Counted from the first letter of the stretch, positions 1-7,536 are shown. The stretch is DNA of 7,910 bases from Alphaproteobacteria bacterium (GCA_009936885.1 JAACDT010000108.1:1-7910); one strand, 5' to 3'. The notes: generated by a model from the sequence alone, not told the origin. Program-made: numbers and translations.

Positions 1-200
1 GCAACCCCATTATAGGATTTCTCCCCTCTTATCGCCTGATATGGCCATCCTGCCTCTGCTATCTCATTCGCAGGAAAACTCACATCTTGTGTTTTTGTTT
101 CCTGAAGGCATAATACATCAAAATCATACTCTTCCAGCACACGCAAAACCTGCGAGAGACGTAATCTAACAGAGTTAATGTTCCAAGTGGCAATCCTCAT
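1..200 (-). CDS. xthA: Exodeoxyribonuclease III, N-terminal part (cut by window edge)
   Basis: Partial gene: the first 66 codons are present and the rest lies left of position 1. The protein starts MRIATWNINSVRLR and continues with DVLCLQETK at about residues 29-37, and it ends near KSYNGVA. These are the N-terminal signatures of the exonuclease III/AP-endonuclease family (endonuclease/exonuclease/phosphatase fold). Asn7 and Glu34 match the metal- and phosphate-coordinating residues of the family. The enzyme nicks DNA 5' of abasic sites and degrades duplex DNA 3' to 5' in base-excision repair. The ATG at 200-198 is the natural family start, although no clear Shine-Dalgarno sequence precedes it. 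The gene lies 50 bp downstream of lolA on the same strand, so it could be read through from that operon. A weak alternative is a promoter inside the intervening palindrome: TTGACT at 244-239 with a poor -10 near 221-216. The identification is firm; the catalytic C-terminal half cannot be checked here. Confidence 0.93.
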   Translation of the reverse strand, partial: MRIATWNINSVRLRLSQVLRVLEEYDFDVLCLQETKTQDVSFPANEIAEAGWPYQAIRGEKSYNGV

Positions 201-231
201 AATATAGTTGCTTTCAAGATTTTTACTAAGC

Positions 232-258
232 TATATTAAGTCAAAATGACTTAATATA
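232..258. repeat. Perfect 12-bp inverted repeat at the lolA stop codon
   Basis: The left arm TATATTAAGTCA (232-243) and right arm TGACTTAATATA (247-258) are exact reverse complements separated by AAA. The right arm runs over the last codons and stop of lolA (stop at 253-251). RNA from either strand could fold into a 12-bp, AT-rich hairpin. No T-run follows it on the minus strand (GCTTAG comes next), so it is not a textbook intrinsic terminator. It may act as a weak terminator, an mRNA 3'-end stabiliser between lolA and xthA, or a binding site for a dimeric regulator. The structure is certain; its role is unknown. Confidence 0.75.
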
Positions 259-895
259 ACGGCTTCCCGAATAATTTATTTGCTAATTCTCGCCCATAAA
301 TTTCATTTTGCAAGGTAATTTTAGTTTTAACCCCCAAGGTATCTATCACTATCCAACCCCGCAAATTCATGTCATTTGGCTCGAACAACAAAATTAATTC
401 GCCGGCATTCTCACCTGAATCTTTACGCAAATTTATTTCAACCAGACCATCAGATGTTCGGCTGGTTGTGCTAAAATCATCTCCAATCAAGGATATCGTA
501 TCCTTCAATAAGGGAGCAAAAGGGGTTTCAGAAATTGGATAATTTGATGCCTTTTTATCAGCTGGCTCATCTATAATAAGCCATCTTTGTGTGGTTATTA
601 GATTATACGGCTCGTCAAGATTATACTCCAAACGCATTTGAAAGGGTCTGCGAAAATATAAAGTGCCAACTGCATAGCTCCCGTCAGAAGAAATCTGGGT
701 AAAGTCTGCCTGCAATGTTGAAATATTCTGTATCGTCTTTTCAGCCCGCGCAATAAGCTCTGCGTTTGATGTATCTGCTGTAGAATAATTTGGCGAAATT
801 ATAATGGCCAAAAGTAGGAAGAAGCCCGCAAGATATAGCTTGCTTATCCTACTTTCATCGCAGATATGTCTGATTGTGATATTACAGTTCATCAT
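251..895 (-). CDS. lolA: Outer-membrane lipoprotein carrier protein LolA
   Basis: Product of 214 residues, close to the usual LolA length. The N-terminus has a basic stretch followed by a hydrophobic core at about residues 20-34 and a likely signal-peptidase I site after STA at residue 40. There is no lipobox cysteine, so it is a soluble periplasmic protein. The mature part begins with the family pattern LQADFTQ (residues 61-67), then a [15 protein letters not shown] segment typical of the LolA beta-barrel half, and RWLIIDEP in the following strand. LolA receives outer-membrane lipoproteins from the inner-membrane LolCDE complex and hands them to a receptor at the outer membrane. No separate LolB is visible here. 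The start codon (895-893, immediately followed by a second ATG) overlaps the end of ftsK by 14 bp, which implies translational coupling; a weak GGTAAG lies just upstream. A palindrome covers its stop codon. Confidence 0.9.
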   Translation of the reverse strand: MMNCNITIRHICDESRISKLYLAGFFLLLAIIISPNYSTADTSNAELIARAEKTIQNISTLQADFTQISSDGSYAVGTLYFRRPFQMRLEYNLDEPYNLITTQRWLIIDEPADKKASNYPISETPFAPLLKDTISLIGDDFSTTSRTSDGLVEINLRKDSGENAGELILLFEPNDMNLRGWIVIDTLGVKTKITLQNEIYGRELANKLFGKPLY

Positions 896-3155
896 TACTT
901 ACCAGAACCTCTCTTTTTCCAACGTGATTAGACTTACTGATAATTCTAGCTGTTTCCATTTCTTCAATAAGCGTTGCCGCTCGATTATATCCAATTCGAA
1001 GATGGCGTTGAACAAAACTTGTAGAAGCGCGCTGTTCTCGGATAACCAAGGCTACTGCTTGGTCATATAGACTTTCCTCACCGCTTGAGGCAGCACCTAC
1101 GCCATCCCCTGAGCTAGCATTACCTTCGGTTATATCTTCTGTTACTTTCTCGTCATATTCAGGCTCTCCTTGTTGACGCAAATAAGAGGCAACCTGTTCT
1201 ACCTCATCATCATCAACAAATGGTCCGTGAATTCTGGTAACCCTTCCGCCGCCTTCCATATATAGCATATCTCCTTTGCCGAGTAATTGCTCTGCACCTT
1301 GCTCGCCTAAGATAGTTCGGCTATCAATTCGTGATGTCACTTGAAATGAAATACGGGTTGGAAAATTGGCTTTTATAGTACCTGTGATTACATCTACAGA
1401 CGGGCGCTGAGTGGCCATAATAACATGAATTCCAGCAGCACGTGCCATTTGTGCTAATCTCTGAACTGCTGCTTCTATCTCTTTACCAGCAACCAGCATC
1501 AGATCTGCTACCTCGTCAATCACCACAACAATGTAGGGAAGTGGCGTAAGGTCAAGCATATCTTCTTCAAATACAGGACGACCTGTTTCTTGATCAAACC
1601 CTGTTTGAACCCTGCGGGATATCACCTCCCCCTTAGAGCGCGCTAATGCAAGGCGCTCATTATAACTTGTGATATTACGAACGCCTATCTTGGCCATATT
1701 GCGATAGCGGCTTTCCATTTCTCTTACCGCCCATTTAAGTGCCATAATAGCCTTTGCAGGATCTGTAACCACAGGCGTTAATAAATGCGGAATTCCGTCA
1801 TATACAGATAGCTCAAGCATTTTTGGATCTATCATAATTAACCGGCAACTATCAGGTGTATGTTTATATAATAGTGATAATATCATCGCATTGATACCGA
1901 CTGATTTTCCAGAACCTGTGGTACCAGCCACCAGCAAATGGGGCATTTTAGCCAGATCCACAATGATAGGCGCACCGGCAATATCCATCCCAAGAGCAAC
2001 TGGCAGGTCTGCTTTATGGTTTGTCCACTCATCAGAATCTAATAAATCGCGAAGTAATACTATTTGACGTATATCGTTTGGCAGCTCGATGCCGATAACA
2101 TTCTGTCCTGGCACAACAGCAACCCTGACAGCAAGTGCGGACATAGACCTTGCAATATCATCGGCAAGGGCAATTACACGCTGTGATTTAATTCCTGGTG
2201 CTGGCTCTAGGTCATATCTTGTTACAACAGGGCCATGCCGGATATCAGTAATTTCTCCCTGCACTCTAAAATCAGATAATACAGTTTCAAGCTGCTCCGC
2301 ATTTTCCTCCAATAATCCCTGAGGCGGTGCGGAATTCAATTTTGTCGGTGGTTTAAGCAAATAAGATGGCGGCGGCTGGAAACTACCATCAGCATCAAAT
2401 TCAAATACGGCCTGTGACGTATCTGTCTTTTTGGTTTTAGCTTTAGTCTTAGTACGCAGACTTGGCTGTTTCTTGGCAGAGGGCGTTTGTGTTTTTTTAA
2501 AAGCACTATTTGAGGGCTTTGCAATAGCTGTTTGGGATAAGTCCAATATCTTTTGTGATTTATCACGCTTTATTACGGATAGAAGCGCCAAAATAGGCAT
2601 AAGGAGTAATTTGCCTAACCGATATACCAAGCCTGCTTCTTTTTTGCCAAGAGCTGTTGACCAGACATACAGTAAAATACCTATTACTGCTAATAACAGA
2701 GCTAATGCCTGTCTACTATCAATTCCCAACTGGTCTAAACGAGTGCCTATAACAGGCAATAATGCCTGAAACAGCGCAGATGCAATGCCTCTGAAATCAA
2801 ATCCTAATCCGTAAAAACCAGCAGACAAAAATTGAATAGAAAGTGGTAGCAAGCATAATCTCCAAATCCACAATGATACCCCGCGATGGGCAAATATTCT
2901 AACCCCCCAAACAAACAAGGATAATGGAAATAATAGTGCAAAGAAGCCAAACCAGGAGACAAGCTGATTTGATAATAACGCACCAAAAGATCCAAACCAG
3001 TTCTTTATCTCACTCTCGGATGAGACATGTGGTGCTGGGTCTAGTGCAGACGCGCTGGCAAGAATAATACCAAGACAGACTGCGCCCAAAACAAGCAAAA
3101 TTCCAATAAGCTCTTTTATTCGGCGAAAGAAAAATAGCCGAAGTCTATCAGACAT
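882..3155 (-). CDS. ftsK: DNA translocase FtsK
   Basis: Product of 757 residues from this start. It has a membrane N-terminus with hydrophobic segments at about 15-35, 67-87, 94-118 and 150-166. A Lys/Thr-rich linker (about 197-268) follows, shorter than in E. coli. The motor domain has Walker A GTTGSGKS at 411-418 and Walker B IVVVIDE at 542-548, then the family segment [14 protein letters not shown]. The C-terminal winged-helix gamma domain (about 694-757), with [25 protein letters not shown] sequence, recognises chromosome-orienting sites and contacts XerD. FtsK sits at the septum and pumps DNA so that dimers are resolved and termini segregate before division. Start choice: the ATG at 3155 has a strong AGAGG at 3167-3163 with 7-nt spacing. 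An ATG at 3188 (768 aa) overlaps the upstream stop as ATGAGTGA and has only a distant AGGA. The longest frame, from 3251, runs 71 bp into the aminotransferase and is unlikely. The stop overlaps lolA. Confidence 0.96.
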   Translation of the reverse strand: MSDRLRLFFFRRIKELIGILLVLGAVCLGIILASASALDPAPHVSSESEIKNWFGSFGALLSNQLVSWFGFFALLFPLSLFVWGVRIFAHRGVSLWIWRLCLLPLSIQFLSAGFYGLGFDFRGIASALFQALLPVIGTRLDQLGIDSRQALALLLAVIGILLYVWSTALGKKEAGLVYRLGKLLLMPILALLSVIKRDKSQKILDLSQTAIAKPSNSAFKKTQTPSAKKQPSLRTKTKAKTKKTDTSQAVFEFDADGSFQPPPSYLLKPPTKLNSAPPQGLLEENAEQLETVLSDFRVQGEITDIRHGPVVTRYDLEPAPGIKSQRVIALADDIARSMSALAVRVAVVPGQNVIGIELPNDIRQIVLLRDLLDSDEWTNHKADLPVALGMDIAGAPIIVDLAKMPHLLVAGTTGSGKSVGINAMILSLLYKHTPDSCRLIMIDPKMLELSVYDGIPHLLTPVVTDPAKAIMALKWAVREMESRYRNMAKIGVRNITSYNERLALARSKGEVISRRVQTGFDQETGRPVFEEDMLDLTPLPYIVVVIDEVADLMLVAGKEIEAAVQRLAQMARAAGIHVIMATQRPSVDVITGTIKANFPTRISFQVTSRIDSRTILGEQGAEQLLGKGDMLYMEGGGRVTRIHGPFVDDDEVEQVASYLRQQGEPEYDEKVTEDITEGNASSGDGVGAASSGEESLYDQAVALVIREQRASTSFVQRHLRIGYNRAATLIEEMETARIISKSNHVGKREVLVSNDEL

Positions 3156-3162
3156 TACTTTG

Positions 3163-3167
3163 CCTCT
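3163..3167 (-). promoter_or_regulatory. Ribosome binding site deciding the ftsK start
   Basis: On the minus strand AGAGG lies 7 nt before the ATG at 3155-3153. This is the best Shine-Dalgarno match near the 5' end of ftsK and is the reason for preferring this start over the ATGs at 3188 and 3251. Confidence 0.6.
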
Positions 3168-3180
3168 AGATTTTGTCTGT

Positions 3181-4395
3181 TCACTCATTGGTTTTATTAT
3201 CCTGCCAGATATCTTCGATGAATATCTGTAAGCGCTGCATCGCCTCTTCAATTACCTCAAGCTGATGAACCATTGCGATCCTTACATAACCAGCGGCTGG
3301 GTTAATACCTCCATTGGGAACCGCCATATAACTGCCCGGAATGACTTTTATCGCCATATGCTGCCATAATAATTTAGTAAATTTCAGATCATCACTCACA
3401 TACAACCATAAAAAAAATCCCCCATCAGGAATATCACAATTCAGATATTTTTCTGCTAATTTAAATGCATTGTCATAATGCGCTCGCACCATTTTATTAT
3501 GTTCTAAATCACGGTAGATTTCACCAGCAACATTTAGCAATGGAGTTGGAACCAACGCCATTCCATTTGCTGCAATCATTGAATAAGATGAGATTACTTC
3601 TGGATCAGCACATAAAAAACCAGCTCTAAGACCAGCCGCATTTGAGCGTTTTGATAAACTATTCAACACTGCTAGATTTGATAGTTTATTATAGTCATTT
3701 GAAGTTATTTTCCGGGCAATTTCAGTGGCACTAACTGGCATATTATTTCGCCAAATATCAATATAACACTCATCCACAACCAGCAAAAAGTCATGTTTTC
3801 TAGCCAGCATTAGGGCATTTGTTAAATAGGCTTCACTTGCAATCACACCATGTGGGTTTGTTGGTGAACACAAATACATAAGCGTTGTGCGAGATAAGGT
3901 TTCTTCATCGATAATGGATAAATCAGGCAGGAAACCATTTTCCAAACTAGCGTTCATTAAATGAATTTCACCGCCATTTATCAGACCTGCGGCACGCCAT
4001 GCGTGATAAAAAGGGTTAGAAACAAGCGCAACAGGATTGGATTTTGTGCCCCGCATACAATAGCCAAGCATATGAAGTGGCTCTCTTGTGCCAGGCACTG
4101 GAAGCAAATAATTATCCAGAGGATCTAGCCAATCACCAATATCTGAGAATCTTTTGTTAAGGTACGAGCTAACATCACTATAGAATTTCGGGGTGCCTTT
4201 TACTTTGGGGTAGCTATGCCAGTCACAAGACGGATCAGATAATAATTGTGTAACAATAGATGGCGGGGCGAGTTGAGGCTCCCCTATCGACATATTAATT
4301 TTGCTCATTCCCTCAGGCGCTAAAACCTCACCAATAAGAGAGCGCGTTTTTTGAAACATGTTATCATTAAAAAGTGAAAAGTCTGGATTTTGCAT
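3181..4395 (-). CDS. dapC: PLP-dependent class I/II aminotransferase, probably N-succinyldiaminopimelate aminotransferase
   Basis: Product of 404 residues, the usual length for fold-type I aminotransferases. Visible landmarks are SPTNPHG (177-183, Asn180), VVDECY with Asp208 for the pyridine nitrogen and Tyr211, [15 protein letters not shown] around 246-260 with Lys249 as the probable Schiff-base lysine, and Arg372 in YVRIA for the substrate carboxylate. The SLSKRSN..GLR.GF version of the lysine motif is the one I associate with DapC-type enzymes rather than AspC (SLSKTFS). DapC makes N-succinyl-LL-diaminopimelate from the keto precursor and glutamate in the lysine and peptidoglycan pathway. 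The gene is first in the operon with ftsK and lolA, which fits an envelope role. No clear Shine-Dalgarno precedes the ATG at 4395, 98 bp from the divergent gmhB. The exact substrate is inferred; another dicarboxylate aminotransferase remains possible. Confidence 0.82.
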   Translation of the reverse strand: MQNPDFSLFNDNMFQKTRSLIGEVLAPEGMSKINMSIGEPQLAPPSIVTQLLSDPSCDWHSYPKVKGTPKFYSDVSSYLNKRFSDIGDWLDPLDNYLLPVPGTREPLHMLGYCMRGTKSNPVALVSNPFYHAWRAAGLINGGEIHLMNASLENGFLPDLSIIDEETLSRTTLMYLCSPTNPHGVIASEAYLTNALMLARKHDFLLVVDECYIDIWRNNMPVSATEIARKITSNDYNKLSNLAVLNSLSKRSNAAGLRAGFLCADPEVISSYSMIAANGMALVPTPLLNVAGEIYRDLEHNKMVRAHYDNAFKLAEKYLNCDIPDGGFFLWLYVSDDLKFTKLLWQHMAIKVIPGSYMAVPNGGINPAAGYVRIAMVHQLEVIEEAMQRLQIFIEDIWQDNKTNE

Positions 4396-4493
4396 CTACA
4401 AATCTGCATATATAGGTTAAGTGCATTCTCGCAAATCGAGTGTAGTACAATAGCGCGACCAGAACAACAATAGCCGATGAAGGTTTCAAACAA
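4396..4493. promoter_or_regulatory. Divergent intergenic region with promoters for the aminotransferase and gmhB operons
   Basis: This is the only gap where two operons diverge, so promoters for both directions are expected here. On the minus strand an AT-rich TATATATG (complement of 4408-4415) about 13-20 nt from the aminotransferase ATG could serve as a -10, with TTGCGA as a poor -35. On the plus strand TACAAT at 4446-4451 resembles a -10, but no good -35 precedes it. The individual boxes are weak; the regional assignment rests mainly on gene orientation. No tRNA, riboswitch or long inverted repeat is apparent. Confidence 0.45.
4479..4483 (+). promoter_or_regulatory. Ribosome binding site of gmhB
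   Basis: GAAGG lies 10 nt before the ATG at 4494. The spacing is slightly long but it is the only purine-rich match upstream, and the protein beginning at that ATG aligns with the natural HAD N-terminus. Confidence 0.5.
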
Positions 4494-5018
4494 ATGAAGG
4501 GGGCCATCTTTTTTGATCGCGATAACACGCTTGTTATAGATAATGGCTATACGTGGAAAATATCAGATTTTGCTTTTTTATCTGATAGCGCTGAGGCTCT
4601 TGCCTTATTAAACGCCCATCACATACCAGTATTTATTGTAACAAATCAATCAGGTATCGCACGCGGATATTTCAGCGAAACCGATATGCATAAATTCAAT
4701 CAGTATCTCATAGAGCAAGTGGATTTAAAAGGCGGCAGAATTACAGATATTGCGTTTTGCCCCCATCATCCAGACTACCCTAAAAAAGATGCTCCAACGC
4801 ATTGTGATTGCAGAAAACCCTCATCTGGTATGTTACAAAAACTCTCTCATAAATGGCAAATAGACCTCAAAAAATCGGTGATGATAGGGGACCAGCCAAC
4901 AGATATCCAAGCAGGTATAAAGGCGGGATGCCTTAAGAGCTATCTGCTAGAACCAAGCCGCTCCAGAGTAGAATTATGTAGCATTATTATCTCTAATTAT
5001 TTTAGGGGTAGAGTATAA
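4494..5018 (+). CDS. gmhB: D-glycero-D-manno-heptose 1,7-bisphosphate 7-phosphatase (HAD family)
   Basis: Product of 174 residues, the expected size for GmhB. HAD motif I is FDRDNTL with nucleophile Asp8 and acid/base Asp10. Motif II is in TNQSGIARG (50-58). Lys108 in CRKP and the motif IV acid pair Asp133/Asp137 in GDQPTD complete the active site. The zinc-site residues typical of GmhB are all present: Cys89, His91, Cys104 and Cys106 (CPHHP...HCDCRKP). The enzyme removes the 7-phosphate from heptose 1,7-bisphosphate in ADP-heptose synthesis for the LPS inner core, in the cytoplasm. HisB-N phosphatases share this architecture, but no histidine gene is nearby. Motif I has Asn11 where DRDG is more common. 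It starts the plus-strand operon, and its TAA is only 2 bp before the ubiH-family ATG. No other heptose gene is in the window, so the physiological role is inferred from sequence alone. Confidence 0.85.
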   Translation: MKGAIFFDRDNTLVIDNGYTWKISDFAFLSDSAEALALLNAHHIPVFIVTNQSGIARGYFSETDMHKFNQYLIEQVDLKGGRITDIAFCPHHPDYPKKDAPTHCDCRKPSSGMLQKLSHKWQIDLKKSVMIGDQPTDIQAGIKAGCLKSYLLEPSRSRVELCSIIISNYFRGRV

Positions 5019-5020
5019 TT

Positions 5021-6238
5021 ATGGTGCATAAAACACCGATAATTGTGATTGGAAATGGTCTTACAGCAAAAGTAATGTGTGCTGCAATGGATTATTTTAA
5101 CCTTGAATATACCCAGCTCATACCTGCGAAAAGTGACGTTACGGATAGCAGAACCACCACTATAAATCTGGCCAGCCAAAAAATGCTTTCACATCTTAAT
5201 TTATGGTCTTTTTCAGCAGAGGATAGCACAAAAATTACAGAAATTCTGGTATCACAAAAATCGTTTGGAACAAACTGTTTTCATAACAAGAGCAATGCCT
5301 CAAGTCTGTGTTTCTCCCTTGATGGGGAGCCAATGGCATGGACTATAGAAAATAATAGCCTGCTTCAATCCTGTTATGAGCTAAATTTACAATCACCGTC
5401 ACAGATTTGCGTCTATGAAGAGGCGTTAAGCTTTGATTTTAGTCCCTTGAGCGTTAATGTTAGGGATAGTAAGGGCGCGCAATGGCAGGCAGAATTACTT
5501 ATTGCATGTGATGGCGCACATAGCCAAGCTCGTGTAGCAGCAGGACTGAGTAGTACTTCTCTTGCGGCTCGCCAGAAAGCAGTAATTGCTCGGATTAATC
5601 TGAACCGCTTTCATAATAACAAAGCCTTTCAAAGGTTCCTGCCAGACGGTCCTATAGCGCTAATGCCCATCAAAGCACAGGAAGCTGCACTTGTTTGGTC
5701 TGCAACCAACAAAGTGGCAGACACGCTGTCTAAAATGTCTGATAGTGACTTCACCTACCAAGTCAGAGAGAAATTAGGAGATGGGTTTAGCGAGCTTACC
5801 ATAAATTCAAAAAGGGGGATTTGGCCTCTCAATCCTTCCATCACACGAAGCATGGGGCAACCAGGACTTCTGCTTGCTGGAGATTCAAGCCATTCTATTC
5901 ATCCCCTTGCTGGAATGGGCTTTAATCTTGCACTTGGCGACATTGCGGTTATATGTGACTGCCTAGATAGCGCAAGAAATAATGGTCTTTCATTCTCACA
6001 CCCATCGATATTAACAGACTATCAAGCCAAACGGCGCGTTGAAGTCGAGGCTGTTATCGGCGTAACACAGGGCTTAAACCGCCTTTTTAGCCATAAAAGT
6101 TTTCAACTTAAACTTCTGCCATCAAGTTTAATTGATTTCGGATTAGACATTATGGATATGCTGCCTATCAAAAAACAGCTTACCCAAATTGCTACGGGCG
6201 GTGTTCTTACATCGGCAAGCTTATTCTCAGATATATAG
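5021..6238 (+). CDS. ubiH: UbiH/UbiF/COQ6-family FAD-dependent monooxygenase, probable ubiquinone-ring hydroxylase
   Basis: Product of 405 residues, normal for the family. Landmarks in order are an N-terminal dinucleotide-binding beta strand and loop VIGNGLTA (9-16), the DSRTTTIN segment (42-49, family form D.RTTAL), the central ACDGAHSQAR (162-171, family DG..S motif), and the C-terminal FAD motif GDSSHSIHPLAGMGFNLALGD (287-307). Such enzymes hydroxylate the prenylated phenol ring using FAD, NAD(P)H and O2 at the inner membrane face. Alphaproteobacteria carry several paralogues (UbiH, UbiF, UbiL, UbiM) with different carbon specificities, which I cannot tell apart by eye. Odd points: the third glycine of GxGxxG is Ala16, the acidic residue usually ending the second strand is not evident (LIPAK, 33-37), and GQG in the last motif is GMG. 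A GAG at 5011-5013 and AGGGG at 5004-5008 precede the ATG. Translation is probably coupled to gmhB. Confidence 0.85.
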   Translation: MVHKTPIIVIGNGLTAKVMCAAMDYFNLEYTQLIPAKSDVTDSRTTTINLASQKMLSHLNLWSFSAEDSTKITEILVSQKSFGTNCFHNKSNASSLCFSLDGEPMAWTIENNSLLQSCYELNLQSPSQICVYEEALSFDFSPLSVNVRDSKGAQWQAELLIACDGAHSQARVAAGLSSTSLAARQKAVIARINLNRFHNNKAFQRFLPDGPIALMPIKAQEAALVWSATNKVADTLSKMSDSDFTYQVREKLGDGFSELTINSKRGIWPLNPSITRSMGQPGLLLAGDSSHSIHPLAGMGFNLALGDIAVICDCLDSARNNGLSFSHPSILTDYQAKRRVEVEAVIGVTQGLNRLFSHKSFQLKLLPSSLIDFGLDIMDMLPIKKQLTQIATGGVLTSASLFSDI

Positions 6239-6244
6239 TTTTTT

Positions 6245-6595
6245 TTAGATAAGTACGTTTAATCGGCGCAGATAATCAGCATATAAATCATCTTTTCGCA
6301 TTCCATAATCATGTAATAACACCCAGCTATAGATTCCGGTTTCATGCCCATCATCAAACTGCAGCCTTACAGCATAATTCCCGACAGCTTCTATATTTAT
6401 AATCCTAACATCCTGTTTTCCAGAAATCGTTTTTTTTTGCTCGGCTCCATGTCCTTGAACTTCTGCAGACGGGGATTCTACTCTTAGTAATTCTGCTGAT
6501 AATTGAGCCATAAAACCATCATTGAAAGAAACAGATAATGTTTTCTTATCTTTATGAAGCCGAATTTGAGTTGCTATGATTTTAGCTGAATTCAT
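6245..6595 (-). CDS. DUF971 (gamma-butyrobetaine hydroxylase-like N-terminal domain) protein
   Basis: Product of 116 residues formed by a single DUF971 domain. The diagnostic blocks are ELLRVESPSAEVQGHG (about 35-50), then VGNYAVRLQFDDGHETGIYSW (about 71-91). Both match the family pattern closely. The same domain is found at the N-terminus of gamma-butyrobetaine hydroxylase and, in other proteins, joined to ApbC/HCF101-type Fe-S scaffold ATPases. The stand-alone bacterial form has no settled function, and the catalytic hydroxylase domain is absent here. It is the last gene of the minus-strand group, 29 bp after the Trm112-like gene, and it converges on the ubiH-family gene with six bases between the stops. 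No convincing ribosome binding site precedes the ATG at 6595. The domain call is firm; the molecular role is unknown. Confidence 0.88.
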   Translation of the reverse strand: MNSAKIIATQIRLHKDKKTLSVSFNDGFMAQLSAELLRVESPSAEVQGHGAEQKKTISGKQDVRIINIEAVGNYAVRLQFDDGHETGIYSWVLLHDYGMRKDDLYADYLRRLNVLI

Positions 6596-6624
6596 GTGAA
6601 ATCGATTATTCTATTTACGATGGA

Positions 6625-6909
6625 TTACTTACGGTGATGGGAAGATTGCCATTTATTAACTTCATCTATAGAGAGATCTCGGCAATGATGCTCGCTTAAA
6701 AGTGGACAATATTGTTCTATTGGATATGCTTTTTTTCCCTGAATACTAATAAGCTCTTGCGCTTTTTTATCATAAATCAAAAGACTTTTTGTATCAGGGC
6801 AAACTAACATATTTATTAACACAGCCGCTGTTTTAGGCATTTTTTTGATTATAATTTTATCTTTGCTGGTTGTTGAATCAATGTTTGGCATTGTCAGCAT
6901 AATCATCAT
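6625..6909 (-). CDS. Trm112-like (UPF0434/YcaR-type) small protein
   Basis: Product of up to 94 residues. The core MLVCPDTKSLLIYDKKAQELIS (34-55) matches the alphaproteobacterial Trm112-like pattern LL.CP.TKG.L.YD..AQELIS. It keeps only the first cysteine pair position (Cys37), as is usual in this group, so zinc binding is doubtful. Eukaryotic and archaeal Trm112 activates methyltransferases; the bacterial role is not established. The following block, normally AYPIRDGIPIML, reads AYPIEQYCPLL (61-71), a clear divergence. The start is uncertain: ATGs occur at residues 1, 2, 4, 7 and 24, none with a good Shine-Dalgarno. Residue 7 (6891) would overlap the LON-domain stop by 14 bp, and residue 24 (6840) would give a compact 71-residue protein closer to the usual family length. 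The overlap with the upstream gene shows they are co-transcribed. Confidence 0.75.
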   Translation of the reverse strand: MMIMLTMPNIDSTTSKDKIIIKKMPKTAAVLINMLVCPDTKSLLIYDKKAQELISIQGKKAYPIEQYCPLLSEHHCRDLSIDEVNKWQSSHHRK

Positions 6910-7531
6910 GACAGGACATTTGTAGAATTGTCGTTAACAATTCTGCTCTGCTAGATAGGTTTTGCACTTCGAGCAGCGCCTGTTTTTCTGCTACATCAAA
7001 TGGGCATATCATAGATAAAGTACTAACAAGCTTCTCGTCTGAGCAGGCTTCTAACTGTGACCAGTCAACCTGAAACCCTTTTGCATCAAAATATTGTTTT
7101 AAAATAGCTGATAAGGTTGCACGATCTATCGGAGCCTCGTCAATTGACAAATCCTCTTTAAAATTATTCCAACCTATATCTGCTATCAAATAGCCTGATG
7201 CACGTTCAGAAAAACTATTGGGACTAAAACGAATACAGCCAGAAAGCGTAATTAATATTCTGCCATCATCCTGTTCTGAGAAGCTTGATATCCTGCCTGC
7301 ACATCCAACTGAATAATAGGGGTTTGATGACTGGTCTTTATTTGGCTGTGTCATTCCAATAAGGCGAAGGGGGCTCGCTATAGCGTCTCTTACCATCGCA
7401 AGATATCTAGGCTCAAAAATATTAAGCGGCAATGTTCCCCCTGGTAGCAACAACGCCCCGGTTAGAGGGAATATCGGAATTTGACCTGGCAAATCTTTAA
7501 ACTCAGGTTCAAAAGGGCCTCTGATTGTCAT
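6878..7531 (-). CDS. LON substrate-binding (Lon N-terminal) domain protein
   Basis: Product of 217 residues from this start. The pattern IPIFPLTGALLLPGGTLPLNIFEPRYLAM (about 18-46) is the hallmark of the Lon N-terminal domain. It is followed by RLIGM (56-60), GCAGRI (76-81) and a mostly helical C-terminal half. There is no ATPase or protease domain, so this is a stand-alone LON-domain protein, probably a substrate or peptide binder; its targets are unknown. Start choice: the ATG at 7531-7529 has a strong GAGG at 7540-7537 with 5-nt spacing and gives the N-terminus typical of relatives. The frame stays open to an ATG at 7597, but those 22 extra codons lack a ribosome binding site. The gene sits between the CnoX-type gene and the Trm112-like gene, overlapping the latter, which fits a single operon possibly concerned with protein quality control (inference). 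Confidence 0.87.
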   Translation of the reverse strand: MTIRGPFEPEFKDLPGQIPIFPLTGALLLPGGTLPLNIFEPRYLAMVRDAIASPLRLIGMTQPNKDQSSNPYYSVGCAGRISSFSEQDDGRILITLSGCIRFSPNSFSERASGYLIADIGWNNFKEDLSIDEAPIDRATLSAILKQYFDAKGFQVDWSQLEACSDEKLVSTLSMICPFDVAEKQALLEVQNLSSRAELLTTILQMSCHDDYADNAKH

Positions 7532-7536
7532 ATATT

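Noticed and set aside
804..1070. Open frame of 88 codons on the plus strand across the lolA-ftsK junction
   Set aside because: It lies opposite the well-supported lolA and ftsK genes, has no recognisable domain and reads like antisense translation.
2089..2322. Open frame of 77 codons on the plus strand inside ftsK
   Set aside because: Antisense to the conserved FtsK motor region, with low-complexity composition and no family resemblance.
2336..2769. Open frames inside ftsK on both strands (2336-2566 minus, 2431-2769 plus)
   Set aside because: They fall in the linker and membrane part of FtsK, where composition bias leaves stop-free alternative frames; neither shows a domain.
2804..2995. Minus-strand open frame of 63 codons in an alternative frame of ftsK
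   Set aside because: Its hydrophobic look is a frame shadow of the FtsK membrane segments; there is no sign of an independent gene.
4428..4440. Short inverted repeat CTCG-CAAAT-CGAG in the divergent intergenic region
   Set aside because: The stem is only 4 bp, which is expected by chance; I would not call it an operator without conservation.
4494..5018. HisB N-terminal phosphatase as the identity of the HAD gene
   Set aside because: The domain pattern is shared, but there is no HisB dehydratase domain or histidine gene nearby, and the full Cys/His set and length fit GmhB better.
4997..5179. Minus-strand open frame of 60 codons at the gmhB-ubiH junction
   Set aside because: Antisense to the start of the UbiH-family gene; Cys/His-rich by chance and not like any known small protein.
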